Part shown: positions 1 through 52,762 of the stretch, piece by piece
Position numbering within the stretch: the stretch's first letter is position 1
Layout: the number at the start of each line of letters is the position of its first letter
From: Paroedura picta
Lineage: Eukaryota; Chordata; Lepidosauria; Squamata; Gekkonidae
Direction: 5' to 3'
Assembly (NCBI RefSeq): GCF_049243985.1
Contig: NC_135384.1
Span: 19,030,501-19,094,500, forward strand
DNA length: 64,000 bases
Notes under the pieces: model-generated
The model's input: the letters and a program-made list of their open reading frames with translations, nothing else
Databases searched by the model: none
Told to the model about the DNA's origin: nothing
Program-made: the position numbers and the translations under genes

Positions 1-664
1 ACGAATCAAAGCAGCAATATGAAGTCTAAAACAAAAACTGAACACTTGGCTACATTTATCACTTTAGCTTTCTTTACCAAATATATTCACAAATATCTTG
101 TCAAAACAGGCACCAGTTTACATGTTTTCACCACTATTTCTTCAATGACAAGATATGGATCTCAAATAATATTTTTTATTAAGAGTCACCTTTCAGATCA
201 ATGTTTTACCATTGAGAAATCTCTGAAACATTCTTCAGGCATCGAGAAACCCCAGAAGTGGTGCAATCAGAAAAAGGCAAAAGATTTATGCAATCTGAAG
301 AGAAACCAGAGTATGTGGTGCGATCAGAAGCATAGCTCCCCTTCCTTTCTCACTGCCTCCAAGCCCATCATTGGCCATTTTGGAAGGCAAGGGTGGGGTG
401 ACATGACCATATATGGTCATATCACCCAATAAATGTTTAACAAATATAAAAATTATATATATAAATTAACTCCCACCCATTATTTCTTCAGGGACCTGTT
501 TTCTATAAGGACAGTCTTCAGTAACTAGCAAAGCAGCCTAAATTTTGTGCTTTGTTGAGGTTCATTAAGGAATGGGGCACACTGAAACTGAGTTTCAAAG
601 AGGTTGAGTGTGGGATGGCATGCGGTTACAACCCTTTCAGTTTACTACAGATTCTTTTCACTAG

Positions 665-731
665 GTGCTGGGACCTCAGCGCAGGACATATGAAATGGAT
701 CTACCAAACCCCAATTTTAGCAGCGATTGTG
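665..731 (+). CDS. PTH3R: PTH3R-like exon: ECL2 to start of TM5
   Basis: The exon is 67 nt with an acceptor CACTAG before it and a donor GTAAGT after it. It carries one base from the preceding codon, then [20 protein letters not shown] and IV. The Cys of the class B ECL2-TM3 disulphide is present. Confidence 0.85.
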
Positions 732-3465
732 GTAAGTTGTGCTGAGAAGGTCTGGGAAGTGGAGAAAAAAAAAATAGGTCCCAAAAGTTACATGAGAACG
801 TACTTTTCAAGAGGCACCTACAACAGTCACACCCAACCACTCACATTTGCCTTGCCTTTCTGCCAATTATAACCAGAATTTTGTAGAGAAACTCACTTGA
901 AACTTCAATTTGACACAAAATAAAGAGTGGGGAAGGAGAACGCTTGCTCTAGGTCACTGGCACTGCAGTCCGAAACAGTTTTACACTTCCAAATGCATGG
1001 ATTTTGAAAAATGTAAAAATACTATGTTTTGTTGTTACCGATAGGTTAATTTCTTCCTCTTCCTGAACATTGTGAGAGTCCTTGCTTCCAAACTATGGAA
1101 AACAAATACAGGAAAATTAGACCCCCGCCAACAGTACAAGTATGTGGGTTTCTGAACATTGATGCCATCTTTACTTGTTTCAGTTAAGATGATTTCTCCT
1201 TGTGTAACTCTTGTCAACTAGATGATGTGGAATATATTTTCAATAAATAAAATACTTATCTGCTATCTTTTTTCTCCTTACTAAGCTCCCATTAACATTA
1301 CCATCCCACTACCCCAATTCCCTGTAAGCTTCTCACTATCATGGGCTATGCCCCCCCCCCTTTTGTTCCTTGTGTGGTAGTTAAGAGACTGCAAAGAACT
1401 GGTATACTTTCCCCTCTACCTTCAGGAAGCTTCTGAAATCTACTCTGGTCCTGATGCCCCTCTTTGGTGTCCATTATGTGGTGTTCATGGCCATACCTTA
1501 CACAGATGTCTCCAGCATTCTTTGGCAGATTCAGATGCACTATGAGATGCTCTTCAACTCTTTACAAGTAAGTCTTCTGTGGTTGAGAGATTCAGCTTTG
1601 ATCTTCTTCTGCTGCTACTGTTCTTTAATCTATAGATTTCTCTCCTGGCAGGGTTTCTTTGTGGCTCTTATTTACTGCTTTTTCAACGGTGAGGTAAGTT
1701 CTCACTTCTCTGAGGGAACACATAATTACGTCATTTCTCTCTGCACAGAGAAGCATGTGTTTATATATTCTCAACTTTGTTTCTTGAGATGTGGTGACTT
1801 AGCTCTTTCCCTGCTGTCTCCATGGGGTACATTATCAGTAACCACATCATTTGAGGTGGCATTTACTTCTCCTAATCTCTGATTTAAATGGGCTTCTGGT
1901 TATAGTTATATAATATAATGGTGATACTCCTTGTCAGGACTACCAAAAACTCATTGTCAAGGAATAAACACTTGTCCCATTTTACAAATTCTCAGGGTCT
2001 CCAGAACACACAGAATTTGGTCCTCCAGAATTCGGTGTCCCCTCCCCCAAGTATCACTTCTCATTAGCTATTTCACATTCTGTGTGGGAAACAGCTATGA
2101 GAGCCAAATATTCCTTTGTCTCACATTCAGTATCCATATTATGTATGCTAGCAGATTTCCCTCATGCAACCTGCATTGCTCACCTTTCTCATAAGTAAAG
2201 GCACTAGAGCAGGGGTCGCCAACCCCCGGTCCGTGGCCCAGTACCGGGCCGTGAAGGCCTTGGTACCGGGCCGCCAGCAACCGCGCCTGCCTCTTCCCCC
2301 CCACCCTGCTGTGAGAGGCATGCCAGGCCCTGAGTGAAGCGGCCGCCAAAGCGGCCGCTTCTCTTGCGGCCCGGCTAGCTTCCTGCTGTGAGAGTGGGGG
2401 GAAGAGGCAGGCGCGGCCTCCAGCATGCCAGCGGATGCAAACGCGCATGCGTGGAGCTGCTGCACATGCATGTTTGCGCCCCTGCTGGTGAAAATGCGCA
2501 TGTGCGGCTACTCTACGCATGCGCGTTACCACCATCTGCTGGCGAAAACGCGCATGCACGCAGCCGGGCCAGCCGGGCCTCTCTGAACCCCAGAGGCGGT
2601 CCTCAACCCGAAAAAGGTTGGGTACCGCTACACTAGAGGGCTGCTGAGGGTAGAGACACCATCCCACAAGGTATCTCTTAAGTTTATACCTGCATTAAAT
2701 TTTGGAGAGCTAGAAAGAGGCCAAAATGAAGGTGGACATTAGAAATGGGAATGAGACAGCTGTTTGAACCAGTCACTGGGTCCAAAACTGGCTGCTGTCT
2801 TGACCAATGAAATTTATTTATTTATGGATTTTTATACCGCCCATTCTTTACAGCTCTGAGCAGTATAAGGAGTCAAGCATCTTTTTTGACATCTAAGGAA
2901 CTTCTTGACTCCTGTCTCATTTTGCTGCTAATAAACAGGGAGTCACCTCTAGAATTATCATCATCTGTGGTCCAAAAGTTATGGTGTTTTGATGGTCTGT
3001 CTCCATCCTCAGGTACAAGCAGAAGTTAAAAAAGCCCGATTCCGGAGAAATTTGGTACTAGACATCAAGCAGAAAACCAGAGTGACCAGCACGGGGGGCA
3101 GCTACTATTATGGGGGGCTTGTGTCCCATGTCACCAACAGTGTGAGTCTGAGTATGGCTGGCTGGGGGACAGCCTCAGCAGCAACACTAGCCTTGCCTTT
3201 GGGTGCCAAGAACTGGCTGCTACACCTTACCCATGCTGCAGCAGTGAAACACATGCCTGGTTTCCCCACACTGCCCAGGTGCCCCAGTCAACAGAACCTG
3301 ATAGCTTTAAGGGGGTCCCTTGAATCAGGGGGAAAACACTCCAGTTTCAAAAAAAGAGGAGGCGACCATGTTGTGAAAGAGCATAGAAAACTAAATACTG
3401 GATTACAATCAGGACTCAGGGGGACAAATGAGATAATTTTAAAATTACAAGATTCAGTTATTTAA
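665..3465 (+). CDS. PTH3R: Parathyroid hormone receptor, PTH3R-like (3' part; exons 665-731, 1045-1139, 1426-1567, 1652-1693, 3013-3465)
   Basis: This is the C-terminal part of a class B seven-helix receptor that binds PTH/PTHrP-type peptides at the plasma membrane and signals through Gs and Gq. Five exons join in frame with GT-AG borders and encode ECL2 from its conserved Cys-Trp (CWDLSAG), then TM5, ICL3, TM6 ([16 protein letters not shown]), ECL3, TM7 ([15 protein letters not shown]), helix 8 and a long C-tail. The 42-bp exon for TM7 matches the known family gene structure. TM6 and ECL3 resemble PTH1R and PTH3R rather than PTH2R. The ICL3 stretch ([17 protein letters not shown]) and the position beside DDX42 favour PTH3R, which therian mammals lack. 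The protein ends DSVI, like the ETVM PDZ ligand of PTH1R. Exons for the ectodomain and TM1-TM4 lie off the left edge. Family assignment is secure; the paralogue is inferred from memory of the family. Confidence 0.85.
1045..1139 (+). CDS. PTH3R: PTH3R-like exon: TM5 and ICL3
   Basis: The exon is 95 nt and encodes [20 protein letters not shown] and [11 protein letters not shown] plus two bases of a Lys codon. The donor is GTATGT. The reading frame joins both neighbouring exons. Confidence 0.85.
1426..1567 (+). CDS. PTH3R: PTH3R-like exon: TM6, ECL3, start of TM7
   Basis: The exon is 142 nt, with acceptor TTCAG and donor GTAAGT. It encodes [20 protein letters not shown] and continues through [20 protein letters not shown] to FNSLQ. 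The Pro-x-x-Gly kink of class B TM6 is intact. Confidence 0.9.
1652..1693 (+). CDS. PTH3R: PTH3R-like 42-bp exon: TM7
   Basis: The exon encodes [14 protein letters not shown] exactly, between CTGGCAG and GTAAGT. A 42-bp exon at this point is typical of class B receptors. Confidence 0.9.
2210..2630. mobile_element. hAT-like non-autonomous DNA transposon with CpG-rich minisatellite core
   Basis: The 8-bp direct repeat CACTAGAG lies immediately on both sides (2202-2209 and 2631-2638), the hAT target-duplication size. The ends are imperfectly inverted: CAGGGGTCGCCAACC on the left, GGTTGGGTACCGCTA on the right. There is no transposase. The right half holds repeated GCGCATGCGTGG-like units. It sits in the last intron of the PTH receptor gene. 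A related copy begins at 63467. Confidence 0.85.
2820..2872. repeat. Unclassified interspersed-repeat end
   Basis: A TTTATTTATTTATGG run is followed by TTTTTATACCGCCCATTC and an AGCAGTATAA tail. This resembles the 3' end of a reptile LINE or SINE. It is too short to classify. Confidence 0.4.
3013..3465 (+). CDS. PTH3R: PTH3R-like last exon: helix 8 and C-tail
   Basis: The exon starts after CATCCTCAG and runs 150 codons to TAA. It opens with [20 protein letters not shown] (helix 8) and [10 protein letters not shown], a Tyr-rich patch equivalent to SSYSYGPMVSH of PTH1R. It ends DSVI, a class I PDZ-ligand pattern (Ser at -2, Ile at 0). The middle of the tail is poorly conserved and I do not recognise it. 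Confidence 0.85.
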   Translation, partial: VQAEVKKARFRRNLVLDIKQKTRVTSTGGSYYYGGLVSHVTNSVSLSMAGWGTASAATLALPLGAKNWLLHLTHAAAVKHMPGFPTLPRCPSQQNLIALRGSLESGGKHSSFKKRGGDHVVKEHRKLNTGLQSGLRGTNEIILKLQDSVI

Positions 3466-4143
3466 CCAATGCCTTACACAGGGGAGTAATTTGAATCCAT
3501 AGGTTTAGAATTAAGGATATTATTTTAAAATACTCTTTTGCCTCTGCTGCAGCAAAATGGTAGCTTGTTGTTTTCACTTCAGTCTCCTTCAAATAGCCCA
3601 AAAGTGGGGTTTTGGGATTGACAAGATTAATTTTTAATATACTTTTTAGTTGAACTGAAACTTTAGTTAGGCTACAGTCATAATTTTTGTTTCATTTAGT
3701 AAGGAAATAATATTGTGCCTTGTTTAGAAGCACTAGAAAGTACAGGGGAAATATTCACTTTTCTTGCAGAGAAAAGCAAGCATATGAATAGTAAGGGATG
3801 CTTAACAGGCTGGATGTCACACTCAGACAGAAACATCCTGCAGCAGCAGAGTCTGAACTTCTGATAACAACTGACAGCTGTCCTTCATCGTGATTATCTG
3901 CTGACAAAGGGTATCATCTTAGAACTTAGTGTCTCTCTGGATTTTTGTGGTGGAAGCTGAACTAGGTTTCTACTCTTAGATTGTATGTGCAAATATGGAT
4001 TATGACGGGGTATGTTTATAGATTTTTTTCTTTTCTCTATTTTATGGTCACCACTCTACATTCTTCCAACTGTATGCACACATGTTCACCAATTGCAGAC
4101 TACACTTCCCCTTTTCCTTTGACATTATCTGTGCTTTCAATCT

Positions 4144-4149
4144 AATAAA
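4144..4149 (+). terminator. Candidate poly(A) signal of the PTH receptor gene
   Basis: AATAAA lies about 680 bp after the stop codon, in sequence without an obvious repeat. It is the first canonical hexamer I see downstream. Use is not shown. Confidence 0.35.
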
Positions 4150-4467
4150 AATCAGATGATGATTCTTGCTATCTGGGTGATAGCAAGAGAGATTTGCAGT
4201 CCTCTTGAAGGTCTTTGTAAAAAAAAAATCTGAACCCAAAAGGAGTGATAACAATGGAAAGTGTTAAGAAGTAGACCAGTCCACACAGTCTGAGGAGCAG
4301 ACAAGAGGCAACATACTTAAAATTAATAGCAGAATAAATAATAATCAATAATCAATATCAATAATCTGTCCCATCTTAATAAAACAGTAAGGGGTGTTGG
4401 GGTGGGCTCAGTCCGTGATGAGGAGGGCCAACAATTGGTCCCTTGGTCCCAGACTGACAAGTGGAGA

Positions 4468-4504
4468 GGCCAATTGGAAGGCGCTTTGCGCCTTCCGATT
4501 GGCC
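4468..4504. repeat. Inverted repeat, 17-bp arms, 3-nt loop
   Basis: The arms are GGCCAATTGGAAGGCGC and GCGCCTTCCGATTGGCC around TTT, with one mismatch. It may be the centre of a palindromic transposon, but I could not define outer ends. Confidence 0.8.
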
Positions 4505-5619
4505 CCTCACCAGGACAGACCAAAATTCCATCCAGCCAGGGGCAATCTGGAGACATGGCTGCCAGTCTGCTCCTGACCACCGCAGGGAGAGGAGGTCAGT
4601 AGGGCAGCCAAGGGGGGTGAGAACAGAGGCCTGGACAGGCTGCGCCAGCCCTTTTCGCCCCAAGGTTGTCCTAACTTTCATGTCCAACTGTAAATTGCCT
4701 AGAACCCTGACAGACCTGGCAGGAGGCTGCAGAGTGCGCTCCCTCCCCCTCCCCCCTTCAGGCCTGCTGCGAAGGAGCCTCTGACAGGCCGACTGAGGGA
4801 AGGGAGGCCTTTGCAAGAGCAACGCAGGGGGGGCCTGAGGGCATTCCTTTTTTTGAGGGTGGGGAACTTTCCCCTTCTGCCAAACAGTTGCCTGACAGGG
4901 AGGCCACAGAAAAGCCCCTTCTCACTTAAAATACTGCTTTGGCTGAGGGTTGGACACAGCCAAGCCATGTGTCTTTCTTCTTTGCAACTCTCTGCAGATT
5001 TGAGGCCACTGCACAGTGCTATTCTGCAGATGAAACTGTTTTTTTGTCTCCTGTTTCATCTGTACAGCAACCCTGAGCAGTAGGCCTCAAGTCTTTCAAT
5101 TCAACAACCTGTGTGGGAGGCCTTAAATGTTTCTTCTCTACCACAACCCTGTCCAAAGTAGCCCTTTCTGCCTAGGGAGCTGATCTTTATACTCTGCAGC
5201 TGAGCTGTAATTCTAGGAGCTCTCCAGGCCCCACCTGGACATTGGCTACCCCTGGGTTGGAAATATTCCCGGAGGTTTGGAGGTGGGACAATGCATCAGA
5301 GTCCAGCCTTCAAAGGAGCCATGTTTGCCTGCAGTTGGGAGGGAGTGGTGCAGGTGTGTCCCTCCTGGGCTATGGCCAGCCCTTACCAGCAACTGTTTGT
5401 ATTCTGGGGCACAGACAGGCAAGACCAGGATCAGTCCTGTGAGTCTGGAAAGTGCAGGAAGATCTAAATAAATATTTACAGCCTGAAACTGTAAATAGTG
5501 AACAAGTAAATGACTTTTTTCAACCTTGGCCTGGCAAATAAAAAAACAGTATAAAAAACGTTACTAAGGTCAAGACTGCTGTGCACAGAGAGTCTTCCTC
5601 TTAGGGTTGCCAGCTTCCC

Positions 5620-5850
5620 TGTGAGGCTCTCTACCCCACCTCCCTCATGGGGATTCTGTTATGGGGAGAGAAAGGGAAGACGATTGGAAAATGCTTTGAG
5701 ACATATCTGAGGCCTACTGGGTCACTACCCATTCCCAGTTCTCTCAGACCTCTCACAGCCCCACATACCTCACAGGTTGACTATTGTGGGGAGATGAATG
5801 GAAAAGGTGTTTGTAAACCGCTTTGAGACTCCTTTGGGTAGGAGTCTGGG
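5620..5850 (+). repeat. Sauria-type SINE fragments (two partial copies)
   Basis: Two pieces (about 5628-5692 and 5718-5845) carry the SINE body. The second has CCTCACAGGTTGACTATTGT, then GTAAACCGCTTTGAGACTCC and TTTGGGTAG. Both lack the tRNA-like head. Confidence 0.7.
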
Positions 5851-7607
5851 GGTTAGTGGCCTTTCCAGCTGACCAAAGCTGACCAAAGCTCATTGCTGCT
5901 GTCCAGGCACCAATGGACATGCCCAACATTACAATGATGCCACCACATGCAACACAAGCCACCCATGCAGATCAGCACTTGCCCAAAGTACATCACTCCA
6001 TTACCTTGCCCAGAACAGCGGCCTAGCATTGGTTGTATTCCTGTGTATTTACCCCTAGTAGTTCAATACAGGATAATTTTTTCCATTAGACTAGGTACTC
6101 GAAGCTGAAATAAGTGACTGACCAACTTGCATTTCCCAACACACAGCTGCAGTAAAAGAGCATGAAGCAAAAAGTGTGCTTAAAATGTTCTACTGGTCTA
6201 TTTTCTTCCTGAAATTCCTCCCTCTGCTTAGATTTCAAACCCACATTTCTGTTGCAAATGAGGGTTCAGATTCCCAAAGGTAGAGGCAGAATGCCTAAGA
6301 AACAAGTGCAGGAGAACAGCAGTTTTCTCCTTTGAAAATCGTCCCCTCCTGCCAGCAGAAGCTAGAAATCTGGAACCACAGATTGGTTGACATGTATTCA
6401 TTCTGGCATGTATTTTAAGGGAAAATGTGGCTGTTTTCTCCAAATAACAGCATGCCTTGTTGAAAGGGTCAGAACTAGAGAGCATCAACAAAGTCCTTGC
6501 TGCCAATGGTATTTTATGATAAAGCCCTGCATGTGCATGTATTGTGACATAATTGATGAAGTTTTTAAACACAAGGGGGTTGGATCCAGCAAGCTTTTTC
6601 ACAGTCTCACTCAATTCTTCTCCCTCCTACAGCCCCAGTTCATCCATGCAGGTCCCATAATTCCCAGCATAGCCTTTTTAGGTTGTCAGAGGCAATTCCC
6701 ATCCTATATTCACAGGCAGAAAAATCAGTTGCATCCAACTTGGGCAAGCAATTTCCAACAGCTTCCTCATAGTGGCTGGAACAGTACAGAAAGGGACCAA
6801 AAGGCTCTCTGTTCCAATCCACCAAAGGAGTAGCTCCAATGGGCCACAGGCAGAGAGTGAGCACTCCACATAAAACTGTCCTTTAGAATAAAAGGACTTG
6901 GGTATAAAAGGTGAGGAAGTTGCTATAAAAAAGGCAAAGGTGCTCAGAAACCCTACCCAATCTGAGTTGTGTGCATCAGCAAAGCTTACTCATTAGTGAG
7001 AGAGGGAAGAAAGACACAAAACATTCAAAAGCCAGGCAATTGTCCCAGTAATAAAAACATTTACTACAAGAGCAAGCAGAAACTAAAGGGGACAGCATGT
7101 CACAAGATCCTGATACGAGTTCAGGTAATTTTGTATAAATGATAGGCTAAAACAGATCTACTTTCAGCAAACAAGGTTATCCTACCACACTGCCCCTACA
7201 AAAGGAATTAAAGAGTCCAAGAACACTGTTTAAAAACAAAAAAGGAAGATATTTTTAAATATTGCTTCTTTCCAGATGTGTGTGAAAGACATTTTGGAAA
7301 GAGCACCACATTCTGTTTTCAAACATGTCCCACTGCTAGCATCTTTGCGCACAAGCTTCTTCTGCAATAAGTTCCAAACCTTTTGGATCCGTCCTCTCTT
7401 CCCAAATCATGACAACTTGATATGGTATGTGAAAGTTCTCTCTTTTCCAAGTCTGTGTTAACCAGGTGAGGGCAGAGAGATAGGAAACCATAAAAATACG
7501 CATCATTTACATACCAATCTACACAAGATCTCATGATCTGCCTTTCCTCATCAATTGCATGGTTAGCATTTAGATGGCCTGATCAATTATTAGCCACCCA
7601 CCCCATG
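5851..7607. other. Intergenic sequence between converging genes
   Basis: I see short open frames only and no recognised domain or repeat. It separates the 3' end of the PTH receptor gene from the 3' UTR of DDX42. Confidence 0.5.
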
Positions 7608-7613
7608 TTTATT
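7608..7613 (-). terminator. DDX42: Candidate poly(A) signal of DDX42
   Basis: AATAAA on the minus strand lies about 1.24 kb past the stop codon, giving a plausible 3' UTR (8854 down to about 7600). Other non-canonical signals cannot be excluded. Confidence 0.4.
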
Positions 7614-8854
7614 CAGAGAAGTGTTAAGTGTTGAAACTGAACCACCCCTGGGAGATGGAAGCTAAAAGCTTCTGCTAAGCCTTCACTGAACAGTCGTTTT
7701 GCCACCAATTGCTATATTCTCTGCTGCTACAAAGAAATAATTTGGATGACAGGAGATGACATACTGTGTAAGAACTCAAACTGGGTATGAGGAGATGCTG
7801 CCATTCTGCCCCTAAAAAAAATTATATGAAATACAGCAGGCAGACAACTGGAAGCTCCTAGTCCAATAGAGGCCCACAAATAAGTGTCATTCAACCAGAT
7901 GCTTGTATTTGCCACCTCACCCACTCAAAGACGGCTCCACTCAAATTTCCCATCTTAATGGGCTTAAGTATATAGAGAGAAATCACAGAAACTTGCAGGG
8001 TGGACTGCTTAAATGTTTCCTGCATCTCTCCTTTCTGGAAAAAAAATCTCAAGCAGAGTCTGTCAGCTATTAATACTGAGCAACAGAGGATGGTTTGATA
8101 CTCTGGTCATGTTTCTCTATCTTAAGCACAGGATTCAAGCTGCAGCACCTTCACAAATCCTAGTAAAATATGGGATTTAGCAAGCTAGGGCTGATACATG
8201 GGGTGAAAAGGGTAAAAAGATTAGCTGAAGTCATGACAAGCTAAGCAAGGCTTTATATTTCCCACACCAGGCCTGAGATTTTTGCGTAGATGGCCTACTC
8301 AATTATGAATCACTCATCCCAGGGATCATCACTCCACCCATATGTTTGCTGCATGGGGTAACTGTTGGCACCCCCCCCCAATTCCTGACCACTCTTGTGG
8401 CAGACACATAAGTATATCTGGGAACAGTCAATAGTCTGTGAGTATAACCATGAGAAAGGTTTAGGGGCACCACAGTGATGACGGTGAAGACAGGGAAGCT
8501 GGGCTAGCTGAAGTCTGTGCTGATTTGTGTGGGGTGGATCTATCCAGTTCAAGACTCTTTCTGGACAAAAAACAAAAACTTAAACCAAAATGCTCCCAAC
8601 CAAAACTTTCTGTTTTTGCTGAGTTGCTCAGGCGGACGGATATTGAAAGCTAGAGCATGGAGAAGTCCCATGAAAGGGAATGTTTTCCTTTTAACCAAAG
8701 CACAACACCTATGTGCCATTAAAGTGAAGCTGTCTACAAATGCACCAGCCAAGTTTGGTTGGGGAACATTCTTGTCCACTGCTTTCCTCCTCAGTGACTG
8801 CTTATTGGCAGACTGAGCCTCCTTTGTGAGGCACATTTGCCACGGCCTGGGGCT
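7608..8854 (-). other. DDX42: Probable 3' UTR of DDX42
   Basis: This is sequence between the stop codon and the first minus-strand AATAAA. I recognise no repeat in it, as expected for a UTR. The end point is inferred. Confidence 0.45.
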
Positions 8855-50595
<41,741 letters not shown>

Positions 50596-51643
50596 GGCGT
50601 CAGCCTGATAAGGATGAAAAGGTGTGCTTGCTGTAAAACCAATTCCCCATTCAAGAGGCAGTTGAAAGCATCCAAGTAAGCAACAAAACTTCACAGATAG
50701 TCACCATGGAACTAAGGCACATGAGTCTGATCTAGAAAAATCCCCACACCCCACTATCTCGTTAGAAATTTCAACTAACATGACTGAAAGGAACTACAGT
50801 ATACAAATACCTTCTAAAAGTTGTGGGGGGGATTATTTGCCTGATATCATTTCAAAAGGTCAATTAACCATAAAATAAAGAAAATAATAAATATAATAAA
50901 TTAAAAAATTGAGCCTGATAATTCACAATTCATACTAATGATGTCAGGATCTAACTATTACTCCACTTCATAGTTAACCTTTGTGTCTACTCTCAAATCT
51001 ACTACTTTCAAAGCTCTATAGAGTGTGTACTCTACTTTCTAGCGTACCATATTTTCAATGGAAGGTTTGATAGTGTTGATTGTGGAAATAATTCATGTGC
51101 TGAGATTGTAATTACAAAGTTCTCCCGAGATGAATGGAGAAGTCTGAAGGAGAGAAGAAAGTATCCTGTGTCTTGCAGGGCATGAAAACAAGGAACTGCA
51201 GCTCTACAGGCAGAAGGGGATGAAGCAGCAAGACACCTTGATGTGTAAATAAACATGAAATGATTACACAGAACTTGTGCATACTGTGAGTCACTTACAA
51301 ATGCTACTATTATTCATTTGTTTTCAAACTTCAACCACATTACCATTATATGCAATCTAGTAGTAATTATTCTTATTGTGCTTTTATCTCACCCACTTGT
51401 CACAGAGATCAGCACACAATATGACCTTCTGAAGGCTATCCAGGTCCATTGATTAAAGAACTTGGATTTTTTTTATTGTTTGGGATTTTCTTTGTCCTCT
51501 AGTTTGATTCACTTGTTTGAGCCATTCAAAGTTGTCCCACAATGCAGCTCTATTACATTAGCATTTTGTAGTTTGGACTCTATAGACCAGGCTTTCTCAA
51601 TTACGCTTTCATGAAACTCTGGGTTTTCTTGATGGCCCTGGAA

Positions 51644-51852
51644 TAAGGTGACCAGATTGTCCCACTTTTGGAGGGACATCTGGGGGTACCTGGCAAATTG
51701 TTCTTATGTGAAAATTGAAATATATATTACAATACTATTTTTGCATTCTATGAAACTTTTTGTTGCTCCATATACACCACATTTTTAATCAAGACCCCCC
51801 CCCCCCAGTCAATGGTGTCCCGCTTTACCAATGTTAAAATCTGGTCACCTTA
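51644..51852. mobile_element. MITE-like element with TIRs, DDX42 intron 1
   Basis: Ends are TAAGGTGACCAGATT and AATCTGGTCACCTTA. CCCTGGAA flanks both sides (51636-51643, 51853-51860). A second copy at 55064 also has CCCTGGAA on its right, so CCCTG may belong to the TIR and the true ends could lie slightly further out. Confidence 0.8.
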
Positions 51853-52394
51853 CCCTGGAAGGGTATCCTGAATGGGAGGGAGTTAATTTTAAATATATTT
51901 CTAACATTTGTTAAGCATTAATTAGGTGATAATGACCATATGTAGTAATGTCAACCTCCCCCCACCTCCACCATTGATGGGCCTGGAGAAGCCCCAGCTG
52001 GGTGTGCACACAGCTATGCTTTCCAACCATATTCTGCACAATTGTGCCACTTCTGGGGTTTCTCAAAGGTAAAAGATTTGAGAAAGGTTGCTATAGGCAG
52101 GAGGTGGGCGAGAAGAAATGTATGACGCATAGATGGCTTTTTGGTGCCTTCTAGCACTAGAATCCTACAAATATCACTCTCTGTAAAACAATACCCATTT
52201 TACAAATGCAGCCAGAGCAGTTCAACAAATAAAAATACCATCCAGAACTGCTTCTGACAGACCTGCATTCAGTTCCCACCTCCACCACAGAAATCAAGGC
52301 ACATCCTCAGATTAACTTGCTCACACTGCCATCCTTAGCTGTTCACCAGTAACCAGTTATCCCATCTTGGTGAATTAAGGTCACAACATTGATT

Positions 52395-52762
52395 AAAGTA
52401 CATAGCCATGTTGGTCTGAAGCAGAACAAATTTAGAGTCTAGCAGCACCTTTAAAGCCAACAAAGTATCATTCAAGATATGAGCTTTCATGTGTATGCAC
52501 ACGTACAGCACAATGAAAATGGTTAACAAACTCCAGAGATAAACAGGACAAAATTGCTCTTTTTTCCTATTTATCTCTGGAATTCGTTAACCATTTCCTT
52601 TGTGCTGTAGGTTAATTCACTCTCATTCTTTGCCCATCAGTATGAACTGCTTCCTTCCATTTCATGATATTTTATTTGAGAATGAGGAAGTGTGCATGAA
52701 CACAAAAGCTCACACCTTGAATAAAACTTTGTTGGTCTTAAAGGTGCCATTGGACTCTAAGT
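52395..52762. repeat. Long imperfect foldback (inverted repeat) in DDX42 intron 1
   Basis: Around a centre near 52555, CCAGAGATAAACAGG faces CCTATTTATCTCTGG. CAGCACAATGAAAATGGTTA faces TTAACCATTTCCTTTGTGCT. Further out GAGCTTTCATGTGTATGCAC faces GTGCATGAACACAAAAGCTC. The right arm has about 100 bp extra. The outer parts belong to the repeat family seen at 58377. Confidence 0.75.

Larger units (their letters stand above)
3466..5600. other. Region after the PTH receptor stop codon
   Basis: This holds the probable 3' UTR and then a GC-richer stretch at about 4380-5100. That stretch has several short overlapping open frames on both strands, none with a recognisable domain. A 17-bp inverted repeat lies at 4468-4504. 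No gene is supported. Confidence 0.5.

Noticed and set aside
1-550. Upstream exon of the PTH receptor (TM3-TM4)
   Set aside because: I searched all plus frames for the expected TM3-TM4 motifs and found none; the preceding exon must lie outside the window.
2095-2667. 190-codon minus-strand frame
   Set aside because: It runs through a CpG-rich hAT element with tandem units; the translation is repeat-driven.
4376-4822. 148-codon minus-strand frame in the intergenic region
   Set aside because: There is no recognisable domain, overlapping frames are open on both strands in GC-rich sequence, and no splice or promoter context is seen.
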